Notes: generated from the sequence alone by a model not told the origin. Numbered from the stretch's first letter, positions 1-9,463 are shown. The stretch is DNA of 44,403 bases from an uncultured Prochlorococcus sp. (GCA_902617605.1 CACMXO010000008.1:1-44403), one strand, 5' to 3'. Program-made: numbers and translations.

Positions 1-756
1 TCTGAATGGAATCCAGTAAAAGATGAATATGGAGCTTTTACAGCAATATATGGGACATTAGTTACTTCTCTTCTTTCATTATTGATTACTATCCCTTTAG
101 GTGTTGGAACTGCTATATTTATTACAGAGGATTTTGTTCCGAAATTTTTCAGAGAAATAGTAGGTTCATTTGTTGAATTACTAGCAGCTATCCCATCTGT
201 CGTATTGGGATTATGGGCGATATTTGTTATGGAACCTTTCTTTAGAGAGTTTTTTGTTTTTTTACATAAATTCTTTGGTTGGCTTCCTTTATTTAGTTCG
301 GAGCCTGCAGGTCGGAATTCACTTTTAGCGATAATAATTTTAGTGGTAATGCTTTTACCAATAGTGACCTCGATAGCTAGAGATAGTCTGAATCAAGTTC
401 CCAAAAAGCTTAGGAATGCTTCCTATGGAATTGGTGCAAGTAGATGGAAAACTATATTTTCGGTAATTTTGCCTGCGGCATTATCAGGAATTATGGCAGG
501 AGTTCTATTGGCGTTAGGCAGGGCAATGGGTGAAACCATGGCTGTAACGATGATTATTGGAAATTCTAATGCATTTAGTTGGTCACTATTATCTCCTGGA
601 TATACCATCTCTTCTATGCTTGCAAACCAGTTTGGTGAAGCCGATGGAAGTCAGGTCTCATCACTTTTTTATGCGGCTTTTGTACTAATGATCCTATCTT
701 TAGTGGTTAATATCTTTGCTCAATGGCTAGTTAAGAAATTTAGTCTCAAATATTAG
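1..756 (+). CDS. pstC: Phosphate ABC transporter permease PstC (5' partial)
   Basis: Inner-membrane permease subunit that forms the phosphate channel with PstA and is powered by PstB. The frame is open from base 1 without a start, so the N-terminus lies outside the window; 251 codons are visible. Several hydrophobic segments are seen. The permease coupling loop (SYGIGASRWKTIFSVILP, about two thirds along) is followed by the GRAMGETMAV stretch typical of PstC. It ends in TAG immediately before the pstA start, so the two are co-transcribed. The internal TTG near base 82 falls inside a conserved membrane segment and is not the real start. The identification is firm because pstA and pstB follow. 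Confidence 0.95.
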   Translation, partial: SEWNPVKDEYGAFTAIYGTLVTSLLSLLITIPLGVGTAIFITEDFVPKFFREIVGSFVELLAAIPSVVLGLWAIFVMEPFFREFFVFLHKFFGWLPLFSSEPAGRNSLLAIIILVVMLLPIVTSIARDSLNQVPKKLRNASYGIGASRWKTIFSVILPAALSGIMAGVLLALGRAMGETMAVTMIIGNSNAFSWSLLSPGYTISSMLANQFGEADGSQVSSLFYAAFVLMILSLVVNIFAQWLVKKFSLKY

Positions 757-1656
757 ATGATTATGAATTCTCTTTATTACCAGAAAAAACTATCACGAAA
801 TGTAGGAGATAAATTCTTTACTTCTTTATCAGTTTTTTGTGCGCTCATTGCAATTCTTCCTTTGATTTTTGTGGTTACATATATTCTTATTAAAGGGGGA
901 GCTCAAATCACACCAGAATTATTTACTTTAGAACCAAATCCTCCTGGAGATGATTTAGATGCGGGAGGAATTAATCCTGCATTAATTGGGACACTAGTAA
1001 TTACAACTATTGCTTCAATTATTTCCATACCAGTAGGTGTTGGCGGTGGTATATATCTAGCTGAATATTCAAACGGAGGACCTTTTTCAAAATTTATTAG
1101 ATTCGGAGTTAATGTTTTAGCTGGTGTTCCTTCAATAATCGCAGGTGTATTTATTTATGCCTTAATCGTTTCAACAAAAATTTTATTTGGCAGTATGTAC
1201 AGTGGTTTAGCAGGAGGTATGGCTCTTTCAATATTGATGTTGCCTACAGTTATAAAAACTACTGATGAAGGTTTAAAGTTAGTACCAAATGAATTAAGGT
1301 ATGCTTCTCTAGGCATAGGAGCAAGTATGTATACAACAATATTAAAAATAACTTTACCCACAGCATTTAGATCTATTGCTACTGGGGTTGTGCTTGGAAT
1401 CGCAAGGGCTGCAGGCGAAACAGCACCTTTGATATTTACTGCTTTATTTTCTTACTACTACATAGTAGGTTTTGAAGATTTGTTTTACGAGATGGGCTCA
1501 TTAGCTGTCTTGATATATAATTTTGCCCTTGAACCTTATGATGCACAGAATAAACTAGCCTGGGCGGCTTCCTTTATTCTTGTGATATCAATACTAACAG
1601 TTAATATTTTTTCAAGGATATTGGCCGCTTTTACTGAGAAAACTAAGAGGGTATGA
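757..1656 (+). CDS. pstA: Phosphate ABC transporter permease PstA
   Basis: Second permease subunit of the high-affinity phosphate importer, 299 aa, a normal length for PstA. It has a hydrophobic N-terminal segment at about residues 20-45, a periplasmic stretch with the [12 protein letters not shown] region, then further membrane helices. The coupling loop [20 protein letters not shown] and the [17 protein letters not shown] stretch are typical of PstA. The ATG abuts the pstC stop; a second ATG two codons on (763) is an equally good start. pstB begins one base after its stop, so translation is probably coupled. Expression is presumably PhoB-dependent, but the promoter lies outside the window. 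Confidence 0.95.
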   Translation: MIMNSLYYQKKLSRNVGDKFFTSLSVFCALIAILPLIFVVTYILIKGGAQITPELFTLEPNPPGDDLDAGGINPALIGTLVITTIASIISIPVGVGGGIYLAEYSNGGPFSKFIRFGVNVLAGVPSIIAGVFIYALIVSTKILFGSMYSGLAGGMALSILMLPTVIKTTDEGLKLVPNELRYASLGIGASMYTTILKITLPTAFRSIATGVVLGIARAAGETAPLIFTALFSYYYIVGFEDLFYEMGSLAVLIYNFALEPYDAQNKLAWAASFILVISILTVNIFSRILAAFTEKTKRV

Positions 1657-1657
1657 A

Positions 1658-2467
1658 ATGATTAAAAACACTAAAAAGTCGCAAAAGAAAAACATTTTAT
1701 CTCTTGAGGATGTTTCTATTAGTTATGGCACTTTTGAAGCGGTAAAAAATGTTTTTTTAAATTTTAAAGCAGGAGATATAACTTCACTCATTGGCCCTTC
1801 TGGTTGTGGTAAATCAACCGTTCTTAGAGCTTTGAATAGAATGAACGATTTAATCCCTAATTGTTCGTTAAAAGGGACAGTCCTCTTTGATGGAACTAAT
1901 ATCTATGACAAAAGAGTTGATCCAGTTGAAGTTAGAAGAAGAATCGGAATGGTTTTTCAACAACCTAATCCTTTTCCAAAATCTATCTACGAAAATATTG
2001 CATTCGGAGCAAGAATCAATGGCTTTACTGGTGACATGGATCAATTAGTGGAAAGTTCCTTGAGAAAAGCTGCTGTATGGAGTGAATGTAAGGATAAATT
2101 AAATGATAGTGGTTACTCTTTATCTGGTGGACAACAACAGAGATTATGTATTGCTCGAACCATCGCAATTGAGCCTGAAATAATTCTCATGGATGAGCCA
2201 TGCTCAGCTTTAGATCCAATCTCTACTTTGAAAATAGAAGAGACGATGCACGAACTTAAGAAGAATTACACAATAATAATCGTTACTCATAATATGCAAC
2301 AGGCATTAAGAGTTAGCGATATGACTGCATTTTTTAATGCTATTGAATATGAAGATGGTGATGGAGGAAAGGTTGGTTATCTTGCAGAATTTAATTCGAC
2401 AAAGAAAATTTTTAATTCTCCCAAAGAAAAAACTACCCAGGAATACATATCTGGTAAATTTGGTTAA
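1658..2467 (+). CDS. pstB: Phosphate ABC transporter ATP-binding protein PstB
   Basis: ATPase that drives phosphate import through PstCA, on the cytoplasmic face. It is 269 aa with a complete ABC domain: Walker [11 protein letters not shown]-loop [18 protein letters not shown], signature [15 protein letters not shown], Walker [14 protein letters not shown] and switch histidine in IIVTHNM. The FQQPNPFP stretch and the ALNRMNDL segment after Walker A are characteristic of PstB rather than other ABC ATPases. The start follows the pstA stop by one base. No phoU follows; the next 700 bases hold only small ORFs, so the operon probably ends here. Confidence 0.97.
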   Translation: MIKNTKKSQKKNILSLEDVSISYGTFEAVKNVFLNFKAGDITSLIGPSGCGKSTVLRALNRMNDLIPNCSLKGTVLFDGTNIYDKRVDPVEVRRRIGMVFQQPNPFPKSIYENIAFGARINGFTGDMDQLVESSLRKAAVWSECKDKLNDSGYSLSGGQQQRLCIARTIAIEPEIILMDEPCSALDPISTLKIEETMHELKKNYTIIIVTHNMQQALRVSDMTAFFNAIEYEDGDGGKVGYLAEFNSTKKIFNSPKEKTTQEYISGKFG

Positions 2468-2574
2468 TGTTTAATTTTTACCTTTAAAAGAAATATTTTT
2501 ACTTTCAAGAAAGCTTAGGGGTAGACAAACAGTATAAATACCTATATAGTTGTTTCGAATTAGTAAGTTTATCT

Positions 2575-2664
2575 TTGAAAAACTATCCTTTTCTACCTTT
2601 CTTGATTTTTGCAGGAGCTCTGATAACAACTGCAACAATAGGATTACCTGTATTTACTTCATAA
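2575..2664 (+). CDS. Possible 29-aa single-span membrane peptide
   Basis: A TTG-initiated short frame encodes a peptide made mostly of one hydrophobic helix (FLPFLIFAGALITTATIGL) with a single Lys near the N-terminus and an uncharged C-terminus. The same frame is open upstream to 2488 but contains no ATG. It resembles the size and composition of small photosynthetic membrane subunits, yet I do not recognise it as any named one. There is no convincing ribosome binding site. It is kept because of the clean membrane-spanning composition; it may be non-coding. Confidence 0.22.
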   Translation: MKNYPFLPFLIFAGALITTATIGLPVFTS

Positions 2665-2694
2665 TTTAAGAGTATTTCTATTTTTGGTAATCTT

Positions 2695-2850
2695 ATGATT
2701 TCAATACTAAATAAAGAATTAATTGGAAGTCCTAATAAAACCTTAATAAAGGGAAATTTATTTGACTTTATAAAAAAAAGAGAGAATATGAATTTGTGTG
2801 GGAGTGAAAAATCTGTATTAAAACCATTTTTAAAAGTGGTTAATTTCTAA
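2695..2850 (+). CDS. Possible 51-aa hypothetical protein
   Basis: ATG-initiated frame of 51 codons between pstB and the 48-aa ORF at 2861. The peptide is basic and polar (SPNKTLIKGNLFDFIKKREN in the middle) with no signal peptide or membrane segment. No ribosome binding site is evident and I recognise no family. It lies in the same orientation as its neighbours and its stop is ten bases before the next ORF. It is a weak candidate based only on length and position. Confidence 0.25.
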   Translation: MISILNKELIGSPNKTLIKGNLFDFIKKRENMNLCGSEKSVLKPFLKVVNF

Positions 2851-2860
2851 TTTATTTATC

Positions 2861-3007
2861 ATGGATAAAACTAAAGAACAGTTAGAAAAATTAAGAGAAG
2901 TAGCAGAAGCATCTCTTACAAAAACGGATGAACTTCAGAAAGTTCTTGCTCAAATCGAAGCTTTAATGTCTAGAGAAGAATCACAAACGTTATCAAAGAA
3001 AAAATAA
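2861..3007 (+). CDS. 48-aa coiled-coil hypothetical protein
   Basis: Short ATG-initiated gene encoding a highly charged helical peptide: MDKTKEQLEKLREVAEASL, then LQKVLAQIEALMSREE, ending in a lysine tail. The leucine spacing fits an amphipathic or coiled-coil helix of about 35 residues. There is no membrane segment and no family name I can assign. A terminator-like hairpin lies 110 bases downstream on the same strand. The biased composition (Glu, Lys, Leu, Ala) looks like real protein rather than random A+T-rich frame. Function unknown. Confidence 0.55.
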   Translation: MDKTKEQLEKLREVAEASLTKTDELQKVLAQIEALMSREESQTLSKKK

Positions 3008-3118
3008 TTATTAAAAAAAATAATTTTAGTTTTTGTACTTTTAATTACACCCTTACAATTTCATAATAGTTATTAATTGGTTATGCAGAACCCGTTCCAA
3101 AGTTTTCTGTTAGGTCTC

Positions 3119-3149
3119 GAGGTCTTACCTTCTTTAAGTAAAAGACCTC
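3119..3149 (+). terminator. Rho-independent terminator-like hairpin
   Basis: Perfect 8-bp inverted repeat GAGGTCTT (3119-3126) and AAGACCTC (3142-3149), followed on the plus strand by a T-rich run (TTTAATTTGTTTGTTTTT). The inner bases AC/GT can extend the stem past a two-base bulge. It is G+C-rich for this genome. It would end plus-strand transcripts from the 2861 gene, or an unannotated small RNA, ahead of the convergent gene at 3192-3494. Confidence 0.65.
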
Positions 3150-3191
3150 TTTAATTTGTTTGTTTTTATTATATTTTTATAACCTGCTTAT

Positions 3192-3494
3192 TTAGTTGAT
3201 TACTTTATGGATTTCTTTCAAGCAGACATTTACATCAAAAGATTCAGTATTAACAACCTCTAGTCCTGTTTTTTCTGTAACTTCAACAGTGGCATTGCAT
3301 TCGTCTTGTTTAAGAGCCATGTAACTTGGCTTTTTATTTTCCATCTCTAGTTCAACACTTGATTCAGTTTCTTCGTTATATTGCTCCATTACAAGTGTAA
3401 GTGCTTCTATTTCAACGGAAAAATTATCATTTGCTTTTGCCCCAAATGGCATGAAAAGAAATGGAAATAAAATCAAGGTTATTAATTTTTTCAT
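3192..3494 (-). CDS. Exported hypothetical protein, 100 aa
   Basis: Small protein with a clear N-terminal signal peptide: MKK, a hydrophobic run LITLILFPFLFMPFG, then a likely cleavage site at AKA near residue 21. The mature part of about 79 residues is acidic, rich in Glu and Thr/Val, and has two cysteines (ECNATVEV and VNVCLKE) that could form a disulfide. I recognise no domain. It is convergent with the 2861 gene and separated from the next minus-strand gene upstream by about 205 bases, so it probably has its own promoter. A periplasmic or lumenal location is inferred; function unknown. Confidence 0.75.
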   Translation of the reverse strand: MKKLITLILFPFLFMPFGAKANDNFSVEIEALTLVMEQYNEETESSVELEMENKKPSYMALKQDECNATVEVTEKTGLEVVNTESFDVNVCLKEIHKVIN

Positions 3495-3699
3495 TTCTAT
3501 AAAACGTGTTTATTTTTTTTATAACGTGGATTGTTTGCTAAAGAAAGGGGCATTAGCTTTATAAATTTTTTATTGTCTATTTCTACTATTAGAAATTGAT
3601 TTATAGAATCAAAATAATGGATAAATAAAACAAACGAGACTTTTAAGTATAAATTGGTATATCTAAATGAAAAATTTAAGTGACTTCAATAGGATTTTT

Positions 3700-4350
3700 T
3701 TAAGATTTTATTTCGATAATTTCTTCTTCAGAAACAATTGCCCATTTTTTAAATGACTTTTTGCAGGGATATCCTCCTGTTAAGTCTCCAAATGCAGGTA
3801 AAAATAAAGTATTTTTATTTTTATCCATTGCAAAGCACCTAAATGATAATTTATCTCCATTGTTTTTTATGTAGATTTTTGGATGATAATGTCCACAAAT
3901 ATTCAAGGTTTTATCGTTTTCTAAATTAACTGGTTCATGACTAAAAGTAATATTTTTAGTTTTTCTAATATCAAAAATTTTAATATTTTTAATTTTGCAA
4001 CCTACATCGTGATTTCCTCGGACTAGTTCAACGTTAGTTTTTAGTAGTTCAGGAAGATCCTCAACTTTTTTTTGAAGAGTTTTATCTATTGAATATTTGC
4101 TGTGGAATAAATCTCCTAATATTATTAACTTTTCAGGACTATATTTTTTTACTATTTTTTTTATTCTTGCAAAATTGTTTTTATCTGAATTATTAGTAAG
4201 AGGTATACCATTTTGCTGAAAATACTCAGCTTTCCCAAGATGAATATCGCATATTAACAACTCTTTTGTTTCTGGTAGAAATAACGCTCTTGAAGGAAGC
4301 ATCTCTAACAATGTATCTTCCCAAAAAAATTTAAAACAGCTTTTTTTCAT
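3700..4350 (-). CDS. Ligase-associated metallophosphoesterase (PdeM-like)
   Basis: Calcineurin-like phosphoesterase of 216 aa belonging to the ligase-associated repair cluster; relatives in Pseudomonas act as manganese-dependent single-strand DNA endonucleases or phosphodiesterases. All metal-site motifs are present: D35-x-H37 (CDIHLGK), GD80-xx-H83 (LGDLFHSK), GN113H114D (RGNHDVG), His138 (FSHEP) and GH154YH156. The ATG directly follows the helicase stop, making it the last gene of a tightly packed four-gene operon. Its substrate here is inferred from the family. Assignment is firm. Confidence 0.9.
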   Translation of the reverse strand: MKKSCFKFFWEDTLLEMLPSRALFLPETKELLICDIHLGKAEYFQQNGIPLTNNSDKNNFARIKKIVKKYSPEKLIILGDLFHSKYSIDKTLQKKVEDLPELLKTNVELVRGNHDVGCKIKNIKIFDIRKTKNITFSHEPVNLENDKTLNICGHYHPKIYIKNNGDKLSFRCFAMDKNKNTLFLPAFGDLTGGYPCKKSFKKWAIVSEEEIIEIKS

Positions 4351-6837
4351 TTAATCACTATATTTTTTTATAAGTTTTTCTACTCTTTTTTCTATTGGCT
4401 CATTGCTTAAAGTATTTTTAAGTCTTTCAACTAGTAAAGGGAAAGCAAAAGGAGTTGGAGTTTTTATCTCGTTTAGTAGCATTTTTAAATTTTTTAATCT
4501 TTCTAATGATCTAGATATTCTTTTATTTTCTAATTGATATTCTTTAACTTCTTGATGCGATTGTTTTATCAAAAGATGGCCTTCTTCATATTTAGTAAAG
4601 ACATCGTAGAAAAGACTTGAACTTATTTGAAGTTGGGAAGAAGTTTTTGTTTTGGTTGGATTATTTTGATTTACTAGTCCACTTATTTGGGCAATATTTT
4701 TAAATCTTCGTTTTGTTAATTCTGAAAAATTAATTGCATTTTCTAGATCTTCTTCTAATTTTTTGTTATTCAAAAAGTAATCAGCTTCTTTTTTTATTAT
4801 GGAAAAATCATAATCTTCTGCAGTAGTTAAGCTGAATCCAAAATCATTAGCAGTAATACTAAATGTAGATTGTTTTAATTTTGCTAATCTTAAAGCCCAC
4901 AGAAATGCAATTCCTTCATTTACAAATTTGCCATCAAGTGTGAAAACAAAAAGATTTGATAAATCCTTGGTTTTATATATCTCTATAAGGAATTCATCTT
5001 TCTTTGGAATATTTGAAAGAACTTTTTGTTTCTTCAATATTGGACGTAATGAATTGAGTTCAGGATTTAAATAATCATAAGTTTCTAGTTCGTTGCATAT
5101 ATCTATTTCTTTTCTCAAACTCTCACAAAGTAGATCAGAAATTGCCATTTGACCTCCAACCCATGCAGGAATTAGAGAACTTTTTTTTGTTGATTTTTTA
5201 ACGTATAAAATCATATCTCTTATTCTTACAAATTGAAGCATTTTGCCGGCAAAGTAAAACGTATCCCCGGGATTTAATTTTGAAGCAAAATTCTCCTCTA
5301 AATTACCTAAAGATTTACCTTTTATATATTTGACATTTACAAATTTGTCACTTGTAATTGTCCCAATATTGAACTTATGCATTCTTATTAAAGATTTGTC
5401 TTTTACAAAATATTTAAAGTTTTCATTATTATTTTGTGCTTCTTCTTTAACTATCTTTTTATATTTTGGGTATGCTTTAAGACATTTTCCTCCATATTCT
5501 AAAAAGTCAAGACACCAATTCCAATCTTGATCTTTTAAGTTTCTATAACTCCAGCAATTTTTAATTCTTTCTTTCTCAATTTTCGGATCAAAGCCATTTC
5601 CACATGCCAAACTTATTAAATGTTGTAGAAGTACATCATAAGATAATTCAGGAAGTCTAATTTCCTCAGATATACCACTTTTTATTATTCTTCTCATTGC
5701 ACTAATCTCTAATAACTCTAAAGAATTAGTAGGCATAAAAATTATTTTTGACTTTCCACCTGGTCTGTGAGCACTTCTTCCTGCTCTTTGGATAAGTCTA
5801 GCTAAATTCTTTGCACTACCAATTTGAACTATTTGATCTACAGGTTGGAAGTCAACTCCCAAATCTAACGAGCTGGTGCAGACTACCCATTTTATTAATC
5901 CGTCTTTAACCCCTTCTTCAACTCTTTTTCTATCTTCTTTATCCAGAGAACCGTGATGAAGTGCAATTTTGTCTTCCATCTCTGGGAGAAAAAATTTAAG
6001 ACATTGATACCATCTTTCAGATTGATTTCTCGTATTGGTGAATAATAAGGTGCTTTTATTTTTATCTAGAATTTTTAATAGTGAAGAATGACTTCTAATC
6101 CCTAGATGCCCACTCCATGGAAAGGTAGTTTCCTCCTCTGGTAAAACACTTATAATTTCGATCTCTTTTTGAATATTTGTACTTATAATTTTGGGTTTAA
6201 TATCGCTTATACCAACTATTGCCCTTGCTGCTTCTTCAATATTTCCAATAGTTGCAGACATTGCCCAAATTTGTAAATTTTTTATATTACCTCTTAGCCA
6301 ACTTAAAGATAACTCGCACTGGTTTCCTCTTTTACTACCCATCAACTCATGCCATTCATCAATAATTATTGATGACAACTCCTTGAACAGATTATTAGAC
6401 TCTTTATTAGAAAGTAAAAGAGATAAAGACTCTGGAGTGGTAATAAGAATATTAGGGGGTTTAGCTAGTTGCTTTTTCTTTTCATATGGGGTTGTATCCC
6501 CGTTCCTAATTTCAACAGTGATTTCTTTATTAAAATGCAAAGCTGCTAATTGTATGGAATTTTTTAGATCTCTACTTAGTGCTTTTAAAGGGGTTATTAA
6601 TAATATATTCACACTTTTATTATTTTTGGGATCTTCTATCTTTGATAGAGGTCCCATTAATGCAGCATAAGTTTTGCCGCATCCAGTAGGAACTTGTATT
6701 ATTCCACTCTCTCCATTTAAAAATGCTTCCCAAGATTCGATCTGATAGGGCAGTGGCTCCCATCCATTTGTGGAGAAAAACAGTTTAATTTTAGAAATTA
6801 AATTATTTTGCTTATTATTTTTCGTAATATTTTTCAT
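4351..6837 (-). CDS. Ligase-associated Lhr-like DEXH helicase
   Basis: Superfamily 2 ATP-dependent helicase of 828 aa, corresponding to the Lhr core. Motifs seen: Walker A PTGCGKT (residues 50-56), a DEWH box (160-163), motif III SAT (194-196), a helicase C domain with CTSSLDLGVDF, and motif VI QRAGRSAHRPGG. A winged-helix/Lhr-C type region follows to the end. Lhr-core proteins translocate 3'-5' on DNA and unwind RNA:DNA hybrids. The start ATG overlaps the ligase stop (ATGA), and the phosphoesterase starts immediately after its stop, so the genes are translationally coupled and probably act together in DNA repair. Confidence 0.93.
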   Translation of the reverse strand: MKNITKNNKQNNLISKIKLFFSTNGWEPLPYQIESWEAFLNGESGIIQVPTGCGKTYAALMGPLSKIEDPKNNKSVNILLITPLKALSRDLKNSIQLAALHFNKEITVEIRNGDTTPYEKKKQLAKPPNILITTPESLSLLLSNKESNNLFKELSSIIIDEWHELMGSKRGNQCELSLSWLRGNIKNLQIWAMSATIGNIEEAARAIVGISDIKPKIISTNIQKEIEIISVLPEEETTFPWSGHLGIRSHSSLLKILDKNKSTLLFTNTRNQSERWYQCLKFFLPEMEDKIALHHGSLDKEDRKRVEEGVKDGLIKWVVCTSSLDLGVDFQPVDQIVQIGSAKNLARLIQRAGRSAHRPGGKSKIIFMPTNSLELLEISAMRRIIKSGISEEIRLPELSYDVLLQHLISLACGNGFDPKIEKERIKNCWSYRNLKDQDWNWCLDFLEYGGKCLKAYPKYKKIVKEEAQNNNENFKYFVKDKSLIRMHKFNIGTITSDKFVNVKYIKGKSLGNLEENFASKLNPGDTFYFAGKMLQFVRIRDMILYVKKSTKKSSLIPAWVGGQMAISDLLCESLRKEIDICNELETYDYLNPELNSLRPILKKQKVLSNIPKKDEFLIEIYKTKDLSNLFVFTLDGKFVNEGIAFLWALRLAKLKQSTFSITANDFGFSLTTAEDYDFSIIKKEADYFLNNKKLEEDLENAINFSELTKRRFKNIAQISGLVNQNNPTKTKTSSQLQISSSLFYDVFTKYEEGHLLIKQSHQEVKEYQLENKRISRSLERLKNLKMLLNEIKTPTPFAFPLLVERLKNTLSNEPIEKRVEKLIKKYSD

Positions 6838-8474
6838 GATATTTTTTTCATTAGTTCATAAGCATTCTCTAGGCTATCTGCATCATTAATTTTTTTATCT
6901 TTTCTCCATTTTGTTATTCTTGGAAATCGTACTGCTATGCCTGACTTATGACGTTTAGAAATTTGTATTTTCTCAAAAGATATTTCGAATACCATTTCTG
7001 GTTTTAACGATCGAACAGGACCAAATTTTTCTATTGTATTTTTTCTTATCCATTTATCTAGCTCTTTAATCTCAATATTCGTTAAACCAGAATATGCACT
7101 TGCAAATTTAATTAATTCTTTGTCTTTCCATAATGCAAAACTGTAATCTGTATACAGACCAGCTCTTCTACCGCTTCCGCCCTTAGCGTAAATTAGAACA
7201 GCATCCAGTTGCATAGGATCAACTTTATATTTCCACCAAATACCTTTCTTTCTACCAGAGGAGTATATAGAAGTCTTTTTCTTAATTATTAATCCTTCAG
7301 TATTATTTTCTCGAGATTTTTCTTTATAAGTTAAAGCATCAGGCCAATCTTTAGGAAAGATTAAATCACATATTTTAAAAATATCAGAGATATTATTCTC
7401 AGTTTTAATTTGCCATTTTGAAAAATATTTTTCTAACTCAATTCTTCTATTTTCTAATTTAATTTCTCTTATATCTCTCCCATTAATCTCTAAAAGATCA
7501 TAAGCAATAAAAATAATTGGATATTTAATTTGGATTGATCTTGTAGGAGACTTTCTATTTATTCTTTTTTGAAGTAAAGAAAAATCAAAGGCAGTTTGTT
7601 CTTTAAAATTCCAAACTAATAATTCCCCATCAAGAACAAAATCATCTTTTATATATGACATTTTCTCTACTAATTCTGGGAATGATTCATTTACTAATTC
7701 TTGCCCTCTTGTCCATAACGAAACATTGCCTGATCTTTTAATTAATTGCATCCTTATACCGTCGTATTTCCATTCAAATTGAAAATCATTTATTGAATTT
7801 TTGAAGATTTTATCTTCAATAGTATTTGCTAGAAGAAATGGAAATGGTTTGGAATTTAACTCTTGAAGATTGATATTCTTGTTAATTAAAAATTCATATG
7901 AATCAATTGAGGGTTGAAAATCACCCATCAACCTATGAGAAATAATCTCTTCCTCAATATTAATTAGTTTTGATATTGATTTTGTGATTAATCCAATAGA
8001 GACTCCTACTCTAAAAGTTCCTGTAAGAATTTTATTAAAAATTAGATGGTTATCTTCAGGTAATGTTTCCCAAAGATTTTTAATTTCTAAATTTTTCTCC
8101 TCCTCATTAAGTTTTGATAATGCAGGTATTGTTTCGCTTAGTAATTCATTGAGACTTATATTTGATAATTTCTTTTTTCTGGTAGTACTTTTATTTTTAA
8201 GTAATAACGTTATTACCTCAGCAGAATCACCAACTTTTAAATAACATGTATCAATTAACCATTGAGGGTATTCATATATATGAGAAAAAAGATTTTTTAA
8301 ATATCTTCCACTAATAAATCTCTTATTACTTTTTCCAGTTAGTAAATATATTGCCCATGAATTATCTATTGGATCATTAGATAAAAAATAATTCTTTAAA
8401 ACTTCAATTTTATTATTTGTACTATTAATTGAATCTAGATCGCCAAATAATTCTGAAAACTTTTTTAAGCTCAT
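6834..8474 (-). CDS. ATP-dependent DNA ligase (cluster type)
   Basis: ATP-dependent ligase of 546 aa that seals nicks, distinct from the essential NAD-dependent LigA. Domains in order: an N-terminal helical DNA-binding region (about 1-210), then the nucleotidyltransferase core with the catalytic lysine in KYDGIR (K236), motif III FVLDGEL, a later motif EGLIIKK, and an OB-fold with the WWKYKVD stretch. The length and N-terminal region match the ligase of the four-gene ligase-associated cluster. It overlaps both neighbours by four bases (ATGA). Its role in nick or gap repair is inferred from family and context. Confidence 0.94.
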   Translation of the reverse strand: MSLKKFSELFGDLDSINSTNNKIEVLKNYFLSNDPIDNSWAIYLLTGKSNKRFISGRYLKNLFSHIYEYPQWLIDTCYLKVGDSAEVITLLLKNKSTTRKKKLSNISLNELLSETIPALSKLNEEEKNLEIKNLWETLPEDNHLIFNKILTGTFRVGVSIGLITKSISKLINIEEEIISHRLMGDFQPSIDSYEFLINKNINLQELNSKPFPFLLANTIEDKIFKNSINDFQFEWKYDGIRMQLIKRSGNVSLWTRGQELVNESFPELVEKMSYIKDDFVLDGELLVWNFKEQTAFDFSLLQKRINRKSPTRSIQIKYPIIFIAYDLLEINGRDIREIKLENRRIELEKYFSKWQIKTENNISDIFKICDLIFPKDWPDALTYKEKSRENNTEGLIIKKKTSIYSSGRKKGIWWKYKVDPMQLDAVLIYAKGGSGRRAGLYTDYSFALWKDKELIKFASAYSGLTNIEIKELDKWIRKNTIEKFGPVRSLKPEMVFEISFEKIQISKRHKSGIAVRFPRITKWRKDKKINDADSLENAYELMKKIS

Positions 8475-9463
8475 ATTTGTTTACCGAATAAAAGGACATT
8501 TATTGATTCCTTTTCAACTAAATATTTGCTTATAGCTTCACTATCTCCATGATGAAAAAATACGTTTTTTGCTTCAGACTTTTTTACTACTTCCAGTATT
8601 CCATCCCAATCTGCATGATCAGAGATTGCAAATCCTTTATCATATCCTGATCTTTTTCTTAGAGCTCTTATTGACATCCATCCACTCGCGAAAGCTGTTT
8701 GAATGTTTTTGAAATTTTTTAAATAAGAACCCTTACTTAAAGATGGCGGTAATAATATTAGACTTCCTTTAAGTTCATCTATCCTTTTTTTATTTTCAAT
8801 TTTTATAGTATCTTTAATATCAATTCCTAGTTCCCTATAAATATTGTTCATTTTGTGAATACTGCCATGGGAATAAATATTGCCTTTAAAATTTGTTTGA
8901 CTAATTTCGTTTAACAAGCGCTGAGCTTTTCCAAGTGAATAGCAGAAAAGTAAAGAAGTTTTTTCTGGTGAATTAGTTATCCATTTTGAAATATCATTTG
9001 CTACCTTTTTCGATTCATCCCACTTAAATATTGGCAAACCAAAAGTACATTCGCTTATTAAATAATCAGTTTTCACTATCTCATATTGTTTGCACGTATC
9101 ATCTTTTTGAAGCTTAAAGTCACCAGAAATTAGCCATTTTTCCTCAGCAAAAATAAACCTTATTTGACTAGATCCAAGGATGTGACCGGATGGATGAAAG
9201 GAAATATTAATGCCATTTATCTTAAATTCTTCTCCATAATCATAAGTCTTAATTTTGATATTATCTCCAACTCTTTCTTTAAGAAGTATCGCAGTTTCAT
9301 TAGTAGAAATGTATTCTTCACAGCCAAATGTAAAGTGATCAAAATGAGCATGAGTTATCAATGCCTTTTTTACTGGCTTGCTTGGATCAATCCAAATATC
9401 AGCAAGTTCACAATAAAGATTTCCATCTTTAAATCTAATTAAATATTCTGATTTAGTTCTCAA
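8471..9463 (-). CDS. Ligase-associated exonuclease (metallo-beta-lactamase/SNM1-like)
   Basis: A 330-aa metallo-beta-lactamase/beta-CASP-type nuclease, first gene of the repair operon. The metal motif HAHFDH is at residues 38-43, followed by a HPSGHILGSSQI stretch, SGDF, and C-terminal DHADWDG and FFHHGD motifs. Such proteins are often misannotated as mRNA 3'-end processing factors; in this cluster they are called ligase-associated DNA exonucleases. The only plausible start is TTG at 9463, since the frame is open upstream to a TAA near 9491 without ATG or GTG. Its stop overlaps the ligase start. Confidence 0.9.
   Translation of the reverse strand: MRTKSEYLIRFKDGNLYCELADIWIDPSKPVKKALITHAHFDHFTFGCEEYISTNETAILLKERVGDNIKIKTYDYGEEFKINGINISFHPSGHILGSSQIRFIFAEEKWLISGDFKLQKDDTCKQYEIVKTDYLISECTFGLPIFKWDESKKVANDISKWITNSPEKTSLLFCYSLGKAQRLLNEISQTNFKGNIYSHGSIHKMNNIYRELGIDIKDTIKIENKKRIDELKGSLILLPPSLSKGSYLKNFKNIQTAFASGWMSIRALRKRSGYDKGFAISDHADWDGILEVVKKSEAKNVFFHHGDSEAISKYLVEKESINVLLFGKQI

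Larger units (their letters stand above)
2468..3191. other. Long stretch without a clear gene after pstB
   Basis: This 724-base interval is the longest in the window without a recognisable gene. It holds one believable 48-codon ORF (2861-3007), two weak short ORFs (2575-2664 and 2695-2850) and a terminator-like hairpin at 3119-3149 close to the 3' end of the next minus-strand gene. No tRNA, repeat or degraded long gene was recognised. The region 3010-3120, just upstream of the hairpin, could also encode a short non-coding RNA ending at that hairpin, but I see no family signature. Confidence 0.5.

Noticed and set aside
3083-3154. 23-codon ORF starting MQNPFQSFLLGLEVL
   Set aside because: Its second half is the terminator hairpin itself; the frame is more easily explained by the inverted repeat than by coding.
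6191-6670. 159-codon plus-strand open frame
   Set aside because: Antisense to the helicase motifs of the Lhr-like gene, which are clearly coding on the other strand.
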